NCBI RefSeq assembly: GCF_009725165.1
Contig: NZ_WNZW01000002.1
Coordinates: 558,001-622,000, forward strand
Source: Paenibacillus woosongensis
GTDB lineage: Bacteria; Bacillota; Bacilli; Paenibacillales; Paenibacillaceae
Direction of reading: 5' to 3'
Length of the DNA: 64,000 nt
Below, in pieces: positions 1-8,953 of this stretch (the stretch's first letter is position 1; every line of letters starts with the position of its first letter). The notes beneath the pieces are model-generated. The model was given only the letters and a program-made list of their open reading frames with translations. It was not told the origin of the DNA and did no database searches. The translations under genes were made by a program, and so were the position numbers.

Positions 1-437
1 CCCCCTGCCAAATTGAAGCGGCCTGCCAGCAGATTCGCAGCATGGAGCGCCCGCTTCCGAGATTCCGCGTTTCCCGTCACTTTGTAATTCGCTACGCTGG
101 TTGGCAGCCACATAAATCCAACGTCATGATGCAGACCGTAAAATTCTTGAAAGCACCGATCCAGCTTGGCTTCGGAGATTTGTCCGATCTCCTTGTACTT
201 CTCGTTGCCGGTTTCGTGGTGCATAAGCCACAGCATGCCTCCCCAGAAACCGTTGGTCCACCAGCAAATGCCGTCTGTGTCATCGCCCGAAGGATTATGG
301 GCGCTCCGATCGTCGTGCACACCGTTAATCGTCGTATAAGGAATCTTGTTTCGCGAACGCTCGCTGACCACGTCCATTTTCTGTGTCAGTTTCCTAATGA
401 CGCCATCCAGCCATTGCCGTTCCGTATCATTCAACAT
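1..437 (-). CDS. GH88-family unsaturated glycuronyl hydrolase, C-terminus beyond window
   Basis: The leftward reading frame stays open from an ATG at 437 to the window edge, so only the first ~145 residues are present. They include DDTDGICWWTNGFWGG and LPTSVANYKVTGN, typical of the alpha/alpha-barrel of GH88 enzymes. That family hydrates the 4,5-unsaturated uronic acid left at oligosaccharide ends by polysaccharide lyases and releases it in the cytoplasm. No signal peptide is visible. An in-frame ATG at 461 would add eight residues, but GH88 proteins usually begin close to the WLDxVI segment seen here, and AAAGGCAGGG precedes the ATG at 437. The gene follows the GH4 gene by about 150 bases on the same strand and is probably co-transcribed. 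Exact substrate (pectic or glycosaminoglycan-like) is inferred from the pectin context only. Confidence 0.82.
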   Translation of the reverse strand, partial: MLNDTERQWLDGVIRKLTQKMDVVSERSRNKIPYTTINGVHDDRSAHNPSGDDTDGICWWTNGFWGGMLWLMHHETGNEKYKEIGQISEAKLDRCFQEFYGLHHDVGFMWLPTSVANYKVTGNAESRKRALHAANLLAGRFNLAG

Positions 438-590
438 GGGATTGTCCCTGCCTTTCGTCATGGACTCGTTTCTAAACGGTATCCGTTTTCAACAACTTGT
501 TCCAAGCGTACCATCGCGGCTTCATGAATTGAATGAAGTTTTTTAAGCCGCTTATGCAGGTATTTTAGAAACACGCCCATGCTTCTCACA

Positions 591-1979
591 TTACTCGTAC
601 CAATATCCCGGGATGATCTCCTTTTCCAACTCCAGCAGCTCTTTAATCATCAAATCTGCATCATGTATGGAATTTGCGAGCGGATCGGTCAGCATCGCTC
701 TTCTCAATTTCGTGAAGCTTCGTTCCACAACAGCCTCCGCCGTCAGCTCGTGCGTATCCAGCACGAGCTCCTGCATGCCCCGGATTCCCCGCGGCATCTC
801 ACCCACATGAAGGGGTTGAACACCGTTCATATCCACTTCGCATAGCAATTCAAGGAATGCGTCGTCATTCATGTTCGTTACGGCCCCGTTATTGAGCGTA
901 TTAATAAAGAACCGCTTGCCCAAATTGCCCACCATATTTTCGATAATATCCGTGGCGTGGTCGGGCCCGAATGATGTCATGTAGTCGGCAATAGGACGTT
1001 TACCGGAAAGGAAATCATCCACTTGCCCCCACATCTCCTCATGGCGTTGATACCGGTCTTCCGTTTCCCAAATCGATAAAGGCGGAATGGTGTCTTCCGT
1101 CTTGCCCAGTCCCTGCCAATAGCGGACGTATTCCTTCGTGTGGGCCGTACATGTTGGAATATACCCGAAAATGTTAAAGAGTTCATACGTGATGGCATCG
1201 TTATACAGCGCCTTTGCGCCTGTATCCCCGCCATCGTTTTCCGTTCCCGCCGATATTCTCATCGACTCAGCTATCTTAGGCATGACATCCTTTCCATCAT
1301 AGTCAGCCTTAAGCAGCCAGGTGAAATGATTGACGCCAGCTATGCGGAAATCAAATTTCCGGTCGATTTTCTCATTGAACTCGCTAATATCCTCAATGAT
1401 GCCTGCCCGAATGGCATAGTAAGCTTTCTTATGCGGCATATGGTGGCTGTCGCAAAGGGCGAAGGTTTTCAGCTGCGGCGCATATCGGCTTAAAGCGATG
1501 CCATGGACGGCAGATGGATTGATATAATTAATGACCCACGCATCGGGACAAAGCTCCTCGATGTCTTTAGCGCAATCCATTATGACTGGCAGTTCTCTCA
1601 TGGCTCTGAAGATCCCGCCTGGGCCGATCGTATCCCCGGAGCACATTCGAATTCCGTATTTTAAAGCAACCTGGCAATCGATGCCGCGATATTTTACAGT
1701 ATCCTTAGCAAAGCTGAGGACGACGAAATCAGCGCCCTTCAGTACCTCTCTCCGATTCGTCGAGCCCTCCACTTTAAGGGACACTTTGTTCTCCTTGGCA
1801 ACCATTTCAGCAAGCCTGACCATCTTGGACAGCCTTTCTTCATCCGTATCTACCAAAGCAAGTGTTCCTTGATTCAAGTATTTAGAGTCGACCATCTGCC
1901 AAATCGATTGACGGCCGAAGAATAAACTTCCCGCCCCGATAACAACAATCTTCGGATGTGATACTTTAGAATCTATCAT
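591..1979 (-). CDS. GH4-family NAD-dependent glycosidase, probable alpha-galacturonidase
   Basis: A 462-residue protein with the GH4 Rossmann start GAGS (residues 15-18), NYINPSA (151-157), a metal-site region CDSHH (176-180) and GVNHF (215-219). GH4 enzymes use NAD+ and a divalent metal in an oxidation-elimination mechanism. The CDSHH segment replaces the CHSV of melibiases (MelA) and the CHEV of phospho-alpha-glucosidases, so this is not an ordinary alpha-galactosidase. Next to GH88, GH28 and GH105 genes, an LplD-like alpha-galacturonidase is the best guess (inference). The start ATG has AAGGAGGG eight bases upstream. It is divergent from the AraC gene at 2144, which probably controls it. 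A TATAAT at 2009-2014 on this strand may be its -10 box. Confidence 0.85.
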   Translation of the reverse strand: MIDSKVSHPKIVVIGAGSLFFGRQSIWQMVDSKYLNQGTLALVDTDEERLSKMVRLAEMVAKENKVSLKVEGSTNRREVLKGADFVVLSFAKDTVKYRGIDCQVALKYGIRMCSGDTIGPGGIFRAMRELPVIMDCAKDIEELCPDAWVINYINPSAVHGIALSRYAPQLKTFALCDSHHMPHKKAYYAIRAGIIEDISEFNEKIDRKFDFRIAGVNHFTWLLKADYDGKDVMPKIAESMRISAGTENDGGDTGAKALYNDAITYELFNIFGYIPTCTAHTKEYVRYWQGLGKTEDTIPPLSIWETEDRYQRHEEMWGQVDDFLSGKRPIADYMTSFGPDHATDIIENMVGNLGKRFFINTLNNGAVTNMNDDAFLELLCEVDMNGVQPLHVGEMPRGIRGMQELVLDTHELTAEAVVERSFTKLRRAMLTDPLANSIHDADLMIKELLELEKEIIPGYWYE

Positions 1980-2143
1980 GACAAACCCTCCTTATGGGTA
2001 ATGACCCCATTATAGGAGACTGATTTCGAAAGTAGAATATGAGATAGTTTTACGTTTATGTCAAATAGTATGATTATTTATGAGCGGCACTTCAATGCTA
2101 TAATATGATCATTTGAAATATGTCTTATGGTAGAGGGATGATA

Positions 2144-2995
2144 ATGAATACGAAAATGAAGGACATGGGAATTCTCAATGAGTTGTCGGAATTGATCTCG
2201 CTGCGAATGAAGTCTGTTTTTGAGCTTACCCATGACGGGAAGTGGGTCGAGCATAAGGCACATATCGACTACGATCTTTGGTTCATACAATCCGGAAACG
2301 TTACGATTCGTATCGATGGAATCGAACATCAGGCCAGGGCGGGAGATGTGGTCTTTTTTTATCCGGGAATTCCTTATATGGCTTCTACTACCGATCAGGG
2401 GTGCCGGTTTATTTACGTGCATTTCGACTTCGAAATTGGCAAGCAGCAGCGAATTCTGAGCGACTTTCCGCTCTCGGGCATTATACCGGAAGAGCTGATT
2501 CGGGAGGAAACCATCTTGTTCGGCAAAGCCTTTATGCAATCGAATCAGTTAGACAGCATGCCGGGGAACCGTCTATATTTAAAAGCTTGTCTAACGGCTG
2601 TCATCGCCAAAATCATTGAACTCTATGGACAAGAACGGTATACCGGCACATTTCTGAATGGGAGAAAGCCGAGAACAGCCGAGCGGAATTTGGACGTGCT
2701 GCAGCCGGTATTCGGTTATATTCACAGCCACCTGCACAAATCGATTAAAATGAGTGAGCTCGCCCAGCTTGTCGGCATATCCGAAAAATACTTCATCACT
2801 TATTTCAAAAAGACATTGGGCATTACCCCGGGACAATATATTTACCAAATTAAGATGAACCGGGCGAGAGACTATCTAAACTTAAAGAAATATACGATTC
2901 AGGAAATCGCCAGCCTCCTCGGCTACCCCGATCCGTTTACGTTTTCGAAGGCTTTTAAAAAGTACTATAACGTTCCCCCATCCAAATTTGATTAA
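2144..2995 (+). CDS. AraC-family transcriptional regulator (cupin + HTH)
   Basis: About 283 residues. The N-terminal half is an AraC-type cupin sensing domain (DLWFIQSGNVTIRIDG, then GDVVFFYPGIPY). The last ~100 residues form the double helix-turn-helix domain (MSELAQLVGISEKYFITYFK, then IQEIASLLGYPDPFTFSKAF). ATGs at 2120, 2138 and 2144 share the frame. I chose 2144 because AGAGGG lies six bases upstream, whereas 2120 lies only about 15 bases after a TATAAT (2099-2104). It is divergent from the GH4-GH88 unit and is probably its uronide-responsive regulator (inference). A hairpin follows the stop immediately. Confidence 0.9.
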   Translation: MNTKMKDMGILNELSELISLRMKSVFELTHDGKWVEHKAHIDYDLWFIQSGNVTIRIDGIEHQARAGDVVFFYPGIPYMASTTDQGCRFIYVHFDFEIGKQQRILSDFPLSGIIPEELIREETILFGKAFMQSNQLDSMPGNRLYLKACLTAVIAKIIELYGQERYTGTFLNGRKPRTAERNLDVLQPVFGYIHSHLHKSIKMSELAQLVGISEKYFITYFKKTLGITPGQYIYQIKMNRARDYLNLKKYTIQEIASLLGYPDPFTFSKAFKKYYNVPPSKFD

Positions 2996-2996
2996 A

Positions 2997-3034
2997 AAAG
3001 CTGTCAGAGGACATACATGTCTTCTGACAGCTTT
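2997..3034. terminator. Bidirectional rho-independent terminator
   Basis: A 12-bp stem (AAAGCTGTCAGA / TCTGACAGCTTT) lies between the convergent AraC gene and the GH43 gene. Read leftward it is followed by six T residues, so it terminates the GH43 operon best. The rightward side has only three T residues. Confidence 0.85.
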
Positions 3035-3061
3035 GCTGCATTTCAGAGCCTTTTCGGCGGT

Positions 3062-4645
3062 CTATTCATCCCGGCCTTCATACCGGAAATAATGAAAATC
3101 GGCATAACTGCCTTTAAACTGATTCATGTCGTGGACGGCGATGCCGATGAAATTACCGGTAAATCCGCCGGACAGGAAGCTGATATTCTGCGGCTGGCCA
3201 ACCGGCTGCCATTCTGCTGCTCCTTCCCCGCGATAAAAATACTGACCGTTGACTCCAGATACTTCCACGGCCAAATGAACAGGCCCTTCCTTTAAATCGA
3301 TCATGACAGGCTCAAGGGTAAATTCATCCCGCTCGCAGCGCAGCAGTCTCAGAACCCTGCCTCGTCCTTCTTCATGGCTCACATAGGCATACCAATAATT
3401 GTCCTCATTCAGATACAGCATCAATCCCGCCATTTGCAGATACAGAGTTGGCTCATGATCCAATGCCGTCTCGGCACGAAAGGACTTATCCGTCTGCCGG
3501 ATGGCCACGATATGGTGGCTGAACAAGCTCTGAGCAGATTCACCTGCATAAATTCGCAAGCGGCCCGAGCGCTCGGAAAGCGAACACCAGCTTTCATCAG
3601 CCATCATGCGAAGCGTGTTCCAGCGTGGATGCAGTTTAGGACCGTTGAAATCATCCACAAATTCTGCCCGAATCCCGCCCTTGATGACTGCTCCTTTAGG
3701 CAGCGGCACTTCCATTTGCGGCGTGTTGCCGCCGCTAGTTAACCGAAGCCATCCTTCCTCATCCCAATACACCCTCTGTAGAGCGGTCTCTCTCCCGAGG
3801 ATCGCATACTGGCCTTCCAGCGGACGGGTGCACAGGTGAGCCATGTACCACTCGCCTTCAGGCGTCTCAACCAGGCTGCCGTGGCCGGCGCATTGCAGCT
3901 CTGCTTCAGGCTTCCCGCTAGAGGTCAGCATCGGATTAAGCGGATCGACCTCGTACGGCCCGAGCAGCTCCTTGGATCGTGCTACGGTCACCGCATGGCC
4001 GCTGCCTGTGCCTCCTTCCGCAGTAATGAGGTAGTAATAGCCGTTACGCTTATAAATATGCGGGGCCTCCGTCTTTTTCAGCGGGGTGCAGTCAAACAGC
4101 TTCTGCGGTGCTCCAATCAGCTTCCGCTGCTTCGGATCGTACTCTTGAATGACGATGCCGCTCGATTTATTGCCTTCAGTAATGCGGTAATCCCATAGGG
4201 CGTTTAACAGCCACTTGCGGCCGTCTTCGTCATGGTACAGGGATGGATCGAAGCCGCTGCTGTTCAGATAAACCGGCTCCGACCAAGGCCCATGGATGGA
4301 GGGAGCGGTAATTAAATAGTTATGGCAATCCTTAAAAGGACGCTTGGTGCTCTTAACATCCGTATACATGAGATAGAACAAACCATCATAATAGCTGAGC
4401 TGCGGCGCCCAGATGCTGCAATTCTTCGGATTTCCCTGCAGCTGGACCTGATTCGTCAAAATATCCGTGCAATGCTCCCATTCCGCCAGGTTGGCCGACT
4501 CGTACACTCTGACGCCTGGCAGCCATTCAAACGAGGAAACGGCAATATAATAAGTGTCTCCGGCCCGTACAATGCAGGGATCCGGGTTAAAGCCCGGCAG
4601 TACCGGGTTGCGGATTACTCCTGTGTTTCTGTTATCCGAAATCAA
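3062..4645 (-). CDS. GH43 beta-xylosidase / alpha-L-arabinofuranosidase
   Basis: A 527-residue, five-bladed beta-propeller GH43 enzyme. The three expected acidic residues are visible: Asp22 in GFNPDPCIV (base), Asp133 in SGFDPSLYHDEDG (pKa modulator) and Glu193 in KKTEAPHIYKR (acid). Residues ~330-525 form the C-terminal beta-sandwich found in XynB-type subfamilies. There is no signal peptide, so it acts in the cytoplasm on imported oligosaccharides. The start is TTG at 4645 with GGAGGGG nine bases upstream. It is the last gene of the leftward operon permease-binding protein-GH105-GH28-GH43. Xylosidase and arabinofuranosidase activity cannot be told apart by sequence alone. The pectic-arabinan setting favours arabinofuranosidase. 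Confidence 0.88.
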   Translation of the reverse strand: MISDNRNTGVIRNPVLPGFNPDPCIVRAGDTYYIAVSSFEWLPGVRVYESANLAEWEHCTDILTNQVQLQGNPKNCSIWAPQLSYYDGLFYLMYTDVKSTKRPFKDCHNYLITAPSIHGPWSEPVYLNSSGFDPSLYHDEDGRKWLLNALWDYRITEGNKSSGIVIQEYDPKQRKLIGAPQKLFDCTPLKKTEAPHIYKRNGYYYLITAEGGTGSGHAVTVARSKELLGPYEVDPLNPMLTSSGKPEAELQCAGHGSLVETPEGEWYMAHLCTRPLEGQYAILGRETALQRVYWDEEGWLRLTSGGNTPQMEVPLPKGAVIKGGIRAEFVDDFNGPKLHPRWNTLRMMADESWCSLSERSGRLRIYAGESAQSLFSHHIVAIRQTDKSFRAETALDHEPTLYLQMAGLMLYLNEDNYWYAYVSHEEGRGRVLRLLRCERDEFTLEPVMIDLKEGPVHLAVEVSGVNGQYFYRGEGAAEWQPVGQPQNISFLSGGFTGNFIGIAVHDMNQFKGSYADFHYFRYEGRDE

Positions 4646-4726
4646 GATGGCTCCCCTCCATAAACCTATTTTGATTTAACATCCATGGCCCGATCTCATA
4701 AATCTTCATCAAAGCCTTACTTCAGG

Positions 4727-6094
4727 TCAATCTCCGGTTCCTCCCAAGCTCTCCTCGGGAGGCAACGTGACCTGCTCCAGCAGCTGCCCTGCTTGCTTCG
4801 TATTCCGGGATTCGCAATTAACCACAGTGACCCGTTCGCCATTTTCGACATAAAAGGCCGGCCCTACATGGTTCTCCACGGTTACGTTCCGGAAGCGGAT
4901 ATCTCGTACGTTGCCGAGGAAGAAGCCCCGGTTGCTCATATCCTTAATGCCCGCCATCATCGCCGGCTGTCCGGGCGTAGCGTTCTCAGCCATCGAAATA
5001 TCGATCTGATCAAAGGTCACTTCCGCAACATACTGCTCAGCCAGTCCATACAGGAACCCGGCGGCGGCATGCACCCTTCGGGCGGTAATGTTGGCGAAAT
5101 GGATCCGGCGAAAGCGCGGCGTCTCCTCCGTAACCGGATATGGATGCTTGTCCCATACGTATTTGTCTTTGCCTCGCGGCCCGCAAAAATAATACAGGTT
5201 CAGGATGAATGGGCAAATGACGTCCTCCATAACGATATTGCTTACCCGAATATCCTCAACGATCCCACCCCGTCCGCGCCTGGATTTCAAGCGAATACCG
5301 CGATCGGTTTGCTTGAACACGCAATTCGAAATGACGACATTCCGCACGCCGCCGCTCATTTCGCTGCCAATGACAACACCTCCGTGTCCGTGAATCATCG
5401 TACAGTTGGTAATCGCGATATTCTCGCAAAGAACCCGGGCCTCCGTATCCTCGGTCCCTGCTTTAATGGCGATGCAGTCGTCTCCCACGTCAATTTGGCA
5501 GTTGCTGATGCGAACGTTCGTGCAGGATTCCGGGTCGATGCCGTCCGTGTTCGGCGAGTCTGCGGGATTGAAGATCGACAGATTATCGATCGTCACATCC
5601 TGGCAGCGAACTGGATGAACCGTCCAGCTCGGCGAATTCGCGAGTGACACATCCCGCAGCGTTACCCGGCGGCAGCCGTCGAAGCTGATCAGCTTTGGGC
5701 GGGGATACGCAAGCTCCCCGCGGCGGTTCCTATGCTTGTCCCACCAGGCCTGCCCGTTTCCCTCCAGCCTGCCCGAGCCAGTTACGGACACATTCTCTAG
5801 ATCCTGGCCGAAAATGCATGAGGCGTATACCTCCTGCTTCACGCCCTCCCAGCAGGAGGTCACAACCGGATAGTCATCCGGGTGATCACTGAAAGACAGT
5901 GTAGCTCCCGGACTGATATGAAGCTCAATGTTGCTCTTCATGATAATCGCTCCAGTGCGGTAACAGCCCGGCGGTACGCATACCTTGCCGCCTCCCGCCT
6001 CTTCCGCAGCGGCGATGGCAGCCGCAATCGCTGCCGTCGACAGCTTGGAGCTATTTTTGCGCGCACCATAATCATCTATGTTAAAAACAAGCAT
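4727..6094 (-). CDS. GH28 polygalacturonase (intracellular, probably exo-acting)
   Basis: A 455-residue right-handed beta-helix enzyme with all four GH28 signatures in order: NTDGID, GDDCIAIK, GHGG and RLKS. These supply the catalytic aspartates, the His of GHG and the substrate-binding Arg/Lys. GH28 enzymes hydrolyse alpha-1,4-galacturonosyl bonds. The protein begins MLVFNIDDYGA without a signal peptide, so it probably trims imported oligogalacturonides. The frame extends 47 codons upstream into the end of the GH105 gene, but the ATG at 6094 with AAGGAGA upstream, 22 bases after the GH105 stop, is clearly the start. It sits in the operon between GH105 and GH43. Confidence 0.9.
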   Translation of the reverse strand: MLVFNIDDYGARKNSSKLSTAAIAAAIAAAEEAGGGKVCVPPGCYRTGAIIMKSNIELHISPGATLSFSDHPDDYPVVTSCWEGVKQEVYASCIFGQDLENVSVTGSGRLEGNGQAWWDKHRNRRGELAYPRPKLISFDGCRRVTLRDVSLANSPSWTVHPVRCQDVTIDNLSIFNPADSPNTDGIDPESCTNVRISNCQIDVGDDCIAIKAGTEDTEARVLCENIAITNCTMIHGHGGVVIGSEMSGGVRNVVISNCVFKQTDRGIRLKSRRGRGGIVEDIRVSNIVMEDVICPFILNLYYFCGPRGKDKYVWDKHPYPVTEETPRFRRIHFANITARRVHAAAGFLYGLAEQYVAEVTFDQIDISMAENATPGQPAMMAGIKDMSNRGFFLGNVRDIRFRNVTVENHVGPAFYVENGERVTVVNCESRNTKQAGQLLEQVTLPPEESLGGTGD

Positions 6095-6116
6095 GTCCTC
6101 TGTCTCCTTCGTCAGA

Positions 6117-7253
6117 TTATCGATGCGCCGCGCGCCTTTCAACCTCCAAATACTCGTATTCTGTACAAGCCAGCAGGAAGGCGCCAAGCCCCTTCTGATC
6201 ATTCGTAATGATCGGCTCACTGATGTAATACGCATAAGTTCCGTCGCGGCGGTCTTCTCCGCCCAAGCCGGCTACCTGGCAGGTCTTGTTCAAATTGACC
6301 CAGCCTTCCTTTGTCTCCAGCACGAATTCTGCAATCAGGCCAGCGTAGGCATGATCCAGCGAACTGATCCATTCGGAGCCAAGCAGTCCGAGACGGAGGC
6401 CTTTAGCTATGGCATACGTGATCATGCTGGAGGCGGAAGCCTCCAAATAATTTCCTTTGCGGCCCCCGGCATCGACGACTTGATACCAGACGCCGGAATC
6501 GGCATCCTGATAGTTCCTTAGCGCGCTTAACGTATCGTTCAGAATCCGCCTTAGCTCATTGAAGTCGCCGTGCTCCGGCGGCAGCAGTTCAAGGACGTCA
6601 ACGAGCGCCATCACAAACCAGCCGAGTGACCTTCCCCAGAAATTCGGCGACTGCCCTGTCTGCGGGTTACACCAAGGCTGCACGCGCTGCTCGTCCCAGG
6701 CGTGATAGAGGAGTCCCGTTTTTTCGTCCTTCGTATGCCTTTCGCAAAGGATGAATTGCCTGGTTACATCGGCGAGATCGCCCTCCTGCTCGAAGTTCAG
6801 CAGATATTCCAAATAAAAAGGGGCTCCCATATACAAACCGTCCAGCCAAATCTGGTAAGGATAAATCCGCTTATGCCAAAAAGCCCCTTCCGACGTGCGC
6901 GGATGCGTCTTCAACTGCTCCCGGAGCAATGCCGCAGCGCGTGCGTATTTCTCTTCGCCAGTCTCCTTATGCAGTACGAACAGCAGCTTGCCGTTATTCA
7001 GGTGGTCGATGTTATGCTCATCCTGCCGGTAGCCCTTCACCGAGCCGTCCTCCTGAATGAAGTAATCCATATTATCGCGAATATACCCGAAATATTTCTC
7101 GTCCCCAGTCATCTTCCACAACCGTTCGAATCCCTTTAGGATCACCCCGTAATCATAGGACCATTTCCCGTTATAGCCCTGGCCCTCATACAGCTTCGGC
7201 GTACGTTCCATGATGGAATCCGCGGTTCGTATCGCCCAATGCATCTTTGCCAT
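6117..7253 (-). CDS. GH105 unsaturated rhamnogalacturonyl hydrolase
   Basis: A 378-residue alpha/alpha-barrel enzyme of the YteR/YesR family. It carries DEHNIDHLNNGK, the catalytic-Asp segment IWLDGLYMGAP, and NFWGRSLGWFVMAL. The family releases the unsaturated galacturonate left at the end of rhamnogalacturonan-I fragments by lyases, in the cytoplasm. The frame is open to 7334, but the extension runs through a strong hairpin (7284-7314). ATG 7253 has AGGAGG nine bases upstream, so I use that start. Downstream GH28 follows after 22 bases. Upstream is the binding lipoprotein of the same operon. Confidence 0.9.
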   Translation of the reverse strand: MAKMHWAIRTADSIMERTPKLYEGQGYNGKWSYDYGVILKGFERLWKMTGDEKYFGYIRDNMDYFIQEDGSVKGYRQDEHNIDHLNNGKLLFVLHKETGEEKYARAAALLREQLKTHPRTSEGAFWHKRIYPYQIWLDGLYMGAPFYLEYLLNFEQEGDLADVTRQFILCERHTKDEKTGLLYHAWDEQRVQPWCNPQTGQSPNFWGRSLGWFVMALVDVLELLPPEHGDFNELRRILNDTLSALRNYQDADSGVWYQVVDAGGRKGNYLEASASSMITYAIAKGLRLGLLGSEWISSLDHAYAGLIAEFVLETKEGWVNLNKTCQVAGLGGEDRRDGTYAYYISEPIITNDQKGLGAFLLACTEYEYLEVERRAAHR

Positions 7254-7283
7254 GCCGATCATCCTCCTGTTGGAAAATAGACC

Positions 7284-7314
7284 GTTCCGCCGCAGCAGCA
7301 GCTGCGGACGGAAC
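7284..7314 (-). promoter_or_regulatory. Intra-operon hairpin after the sugar-binding protein gene
   Basis: A 13-bp stem with one bulge (GTTCCGCCGCAGC / GCTGCGGACGGAAC, four-base loop) lies between the binding-protein stop and the GH105 start and has no T tail. Such hairpins often protect the 3' end of binding-protein mRNA and so raise its level over downstream genes (inference). Confidence 0.55.
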
Positions 7315-7354
7315 AGCCAAAGCTTAGGGCGCATATGCCCGTAAGGCGAACCGT

Positions 7355-8869
7355 TTACTTGCCATACACTGCTTTATATGCAGCTTCGTATTCGGCGATG
7401 ATTTTATCGCCTCCTGCTTTTCTCCAGTTTTGCACGGCCTGCTGGAATCCGTTCAGATCGGTTTTGCCGAGAATATATTTGTACGTAGCGTCCGTAATCA
7501 TCTTCTGCAGCTCGGAGCCTTGTTCGGAATTCGTCGGCGATTCCAGGGAATACAGTGGATTAAGCACCGCAAAGCTCTCATTCTCCTCGATCAGACGGTT
7601 GGCCTCTTTTCTCAACGGATCCGAGTCATGAATTTCAAAGCCGCTCTCCTTCGGGCGGGAGCCCGCAAACGGCTGCACCTCCTGCTGCCACAGGCTCGTA
7701 TCCTTAATGGTTACCGCTTTGTTCTCATCGATTGTATAATGGACGTCCTCAAGGCCATATGTCATCAGCGTGTATACTTCCTCCGACATCAAATCGTTCA
7801 CGAATTTCAGCACACGCTTCAGCTCCTCTTCATCCTTCACCTCCGATTTAGGGAAGGCGAGCAGGCCTCCGACGCCGTTGGACGTCGACCAGATGGCTCT
7901 GTCGCTTTCATTGCCGGTAGACGTAATGCCGTTAATCATCACGAGCTCCATATCGTCCTGAATGCCCTTGGCCAAATTGAGCAGGTTTTTGCTGTCGAAG
8001 AGGGCCCCTACGTAAATCCCCGCTTTGCCTTGCGCGAAGTTCTGCTGCTGATCGGTCTTCGCCGTAACGGCAAAATCCTGATTGATATACCCGTTGTCGT
8101 ATAGCTCCTTCATATAATCCATCGCTTTGATATAGCCTTCCGACTCAAATTCAGGCGTGACTTGCCCGTCCTCGCTTACGCTCCAGACGCTGGGCGTGCC
8201 GAAATAGGAGCTGAGCGTCTTGAACGCGCCGAAGACGAGATCGCTGCGGTCCATAAATCCAGTCGTATCCTTGACGCCGTTACCATCCGGATCCTGCTCC
8301 GTAAATGCTTTGGCTACCTGCATCAGCTCATCCGTCGTGTTCGGCACCGGCAGCCCGAGCTTGTCCAGCCAGTCCTTCCGGACGATAACCCCATTCCTCG
8401 CCACCTGCTTCTGCAGCGGTACGCCATACAGCTTGCCCTCGATAGAGGCCGATCTGCGCATATCCTGCGAAATGGCCGCCAGGTTGGGGTATTCGTCCAG
8501 GTAAGGAGCGACATCCCAGAATACGCCGGCTTTCAAAGCGTTGCGAACCGATGAGTTGTCCAGTATCGTCAGGGTGACGATATCCGCCAGAGAGCCCGAA
8601 GCGAGCGATGTGTTGAGGCGTTCCTCTTTGGAGGCATCCGGAATCCACGAAAATTTGATGTCCGTATTCGTTGCCTCTTCAATTTTGCTTAACACGGTAT
8701 CTGTCGGCGGCGATGGCGTCTGCAAAATATTCAGCCAGCTAATCGATGCCTTTCCGTCGGCGCTGGCGCCGCTGGAAGGATTGGCGCCTGATTTTGTTCC
8801 CCCGCATGCGCTAAGCAGCAGGCTGCAGCACAGCGTAAGCGCTGCCAATTTTGCGATTTTCCGTTTCAT
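7355..8869 (-). CDS. LplA-like extracellular sugar-binding lipoprotein
   Basis: A 504-residue family 1 solute-binding protein. The signal peptide (MKRKIAKLAALTLCCSLL) ends in the lipobox LSAC with lipidated Cys22, followed by a Gly/Ser-rich linker. It would capture an oligosaccharide outside the membrane for the permeases at 8954 and 10263. The length and the pairing with LplB/LplC-type permeases resemble the Lpl importers of Bacillus and Paenibacillus, linked to rhamnogalacturonan or other complex oligosaccharides. AAAGGGG precedes the ATG. The neighbouring GH105, GH28 and GH43 genes suggest a pectic oligosaccharide ligand. No ATPase gene is present. A shared MsmX-type ATPase elsewhere is the usual solution for such systems. 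Confidence 0.9.
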   Translation of the reverse strand: MKRKIAKLAALTLCCSLLLSACGGTKSGANPSSGASADGKASISWLNILQTPSPPTDTVLSKIEEATNTDIKFSWIPDASKEERLNTSLASGSLADIVTLTILDNSSVRNALKAGVFWDVAPYLDEYPNLAAISQDMRRSASIEGKLYGVPLQKQVARNGVIVRKDWLDKLGLPVPNTTDELMQVAKAFTEQDPDGNGVKDTTGFMDRSDLVFGAFKTLSSYFGTPSVWSVSEDGQVTPEFESEGYIKAMDYMKELYDNGYINQDFAVTAKTDQQQNFAQGKAGIYVGALFDSKNLLNLAKGIQDDMELVMINGITSTGNESDRAIWSTSNGVGGLLAFPKSEVKDEEELKRVLKFVNDLMSEEVYTLMTYGLEDVHYTIDENKAVTIKDTSLWQQEVQPFAGSRPKESGFEIHDSDPLRKEANRLIEENESFAVLNPLYSLESPTNSEQGSELQKMITDATYKYILGKTDLNGFQQAVQNWRKAGGDKIIAEYEAAYKAVYGK

Positions 8870-8953
8870 GTGCTTTTCCCCTTTTTCATTGTTTTTTGTA
8901 AGTTTGATTTATCTTCCTCTTCCCAAGCGGAAGCAAGAATTCACATAAAACTG

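Noticed and set aside
4685-5647. A 320-codon rightward frame opposite the GH28 gene
   Set aside because: It is antisense to a well-supported gene with all GH28 motifs, has no ribosome site and no recognisable product.
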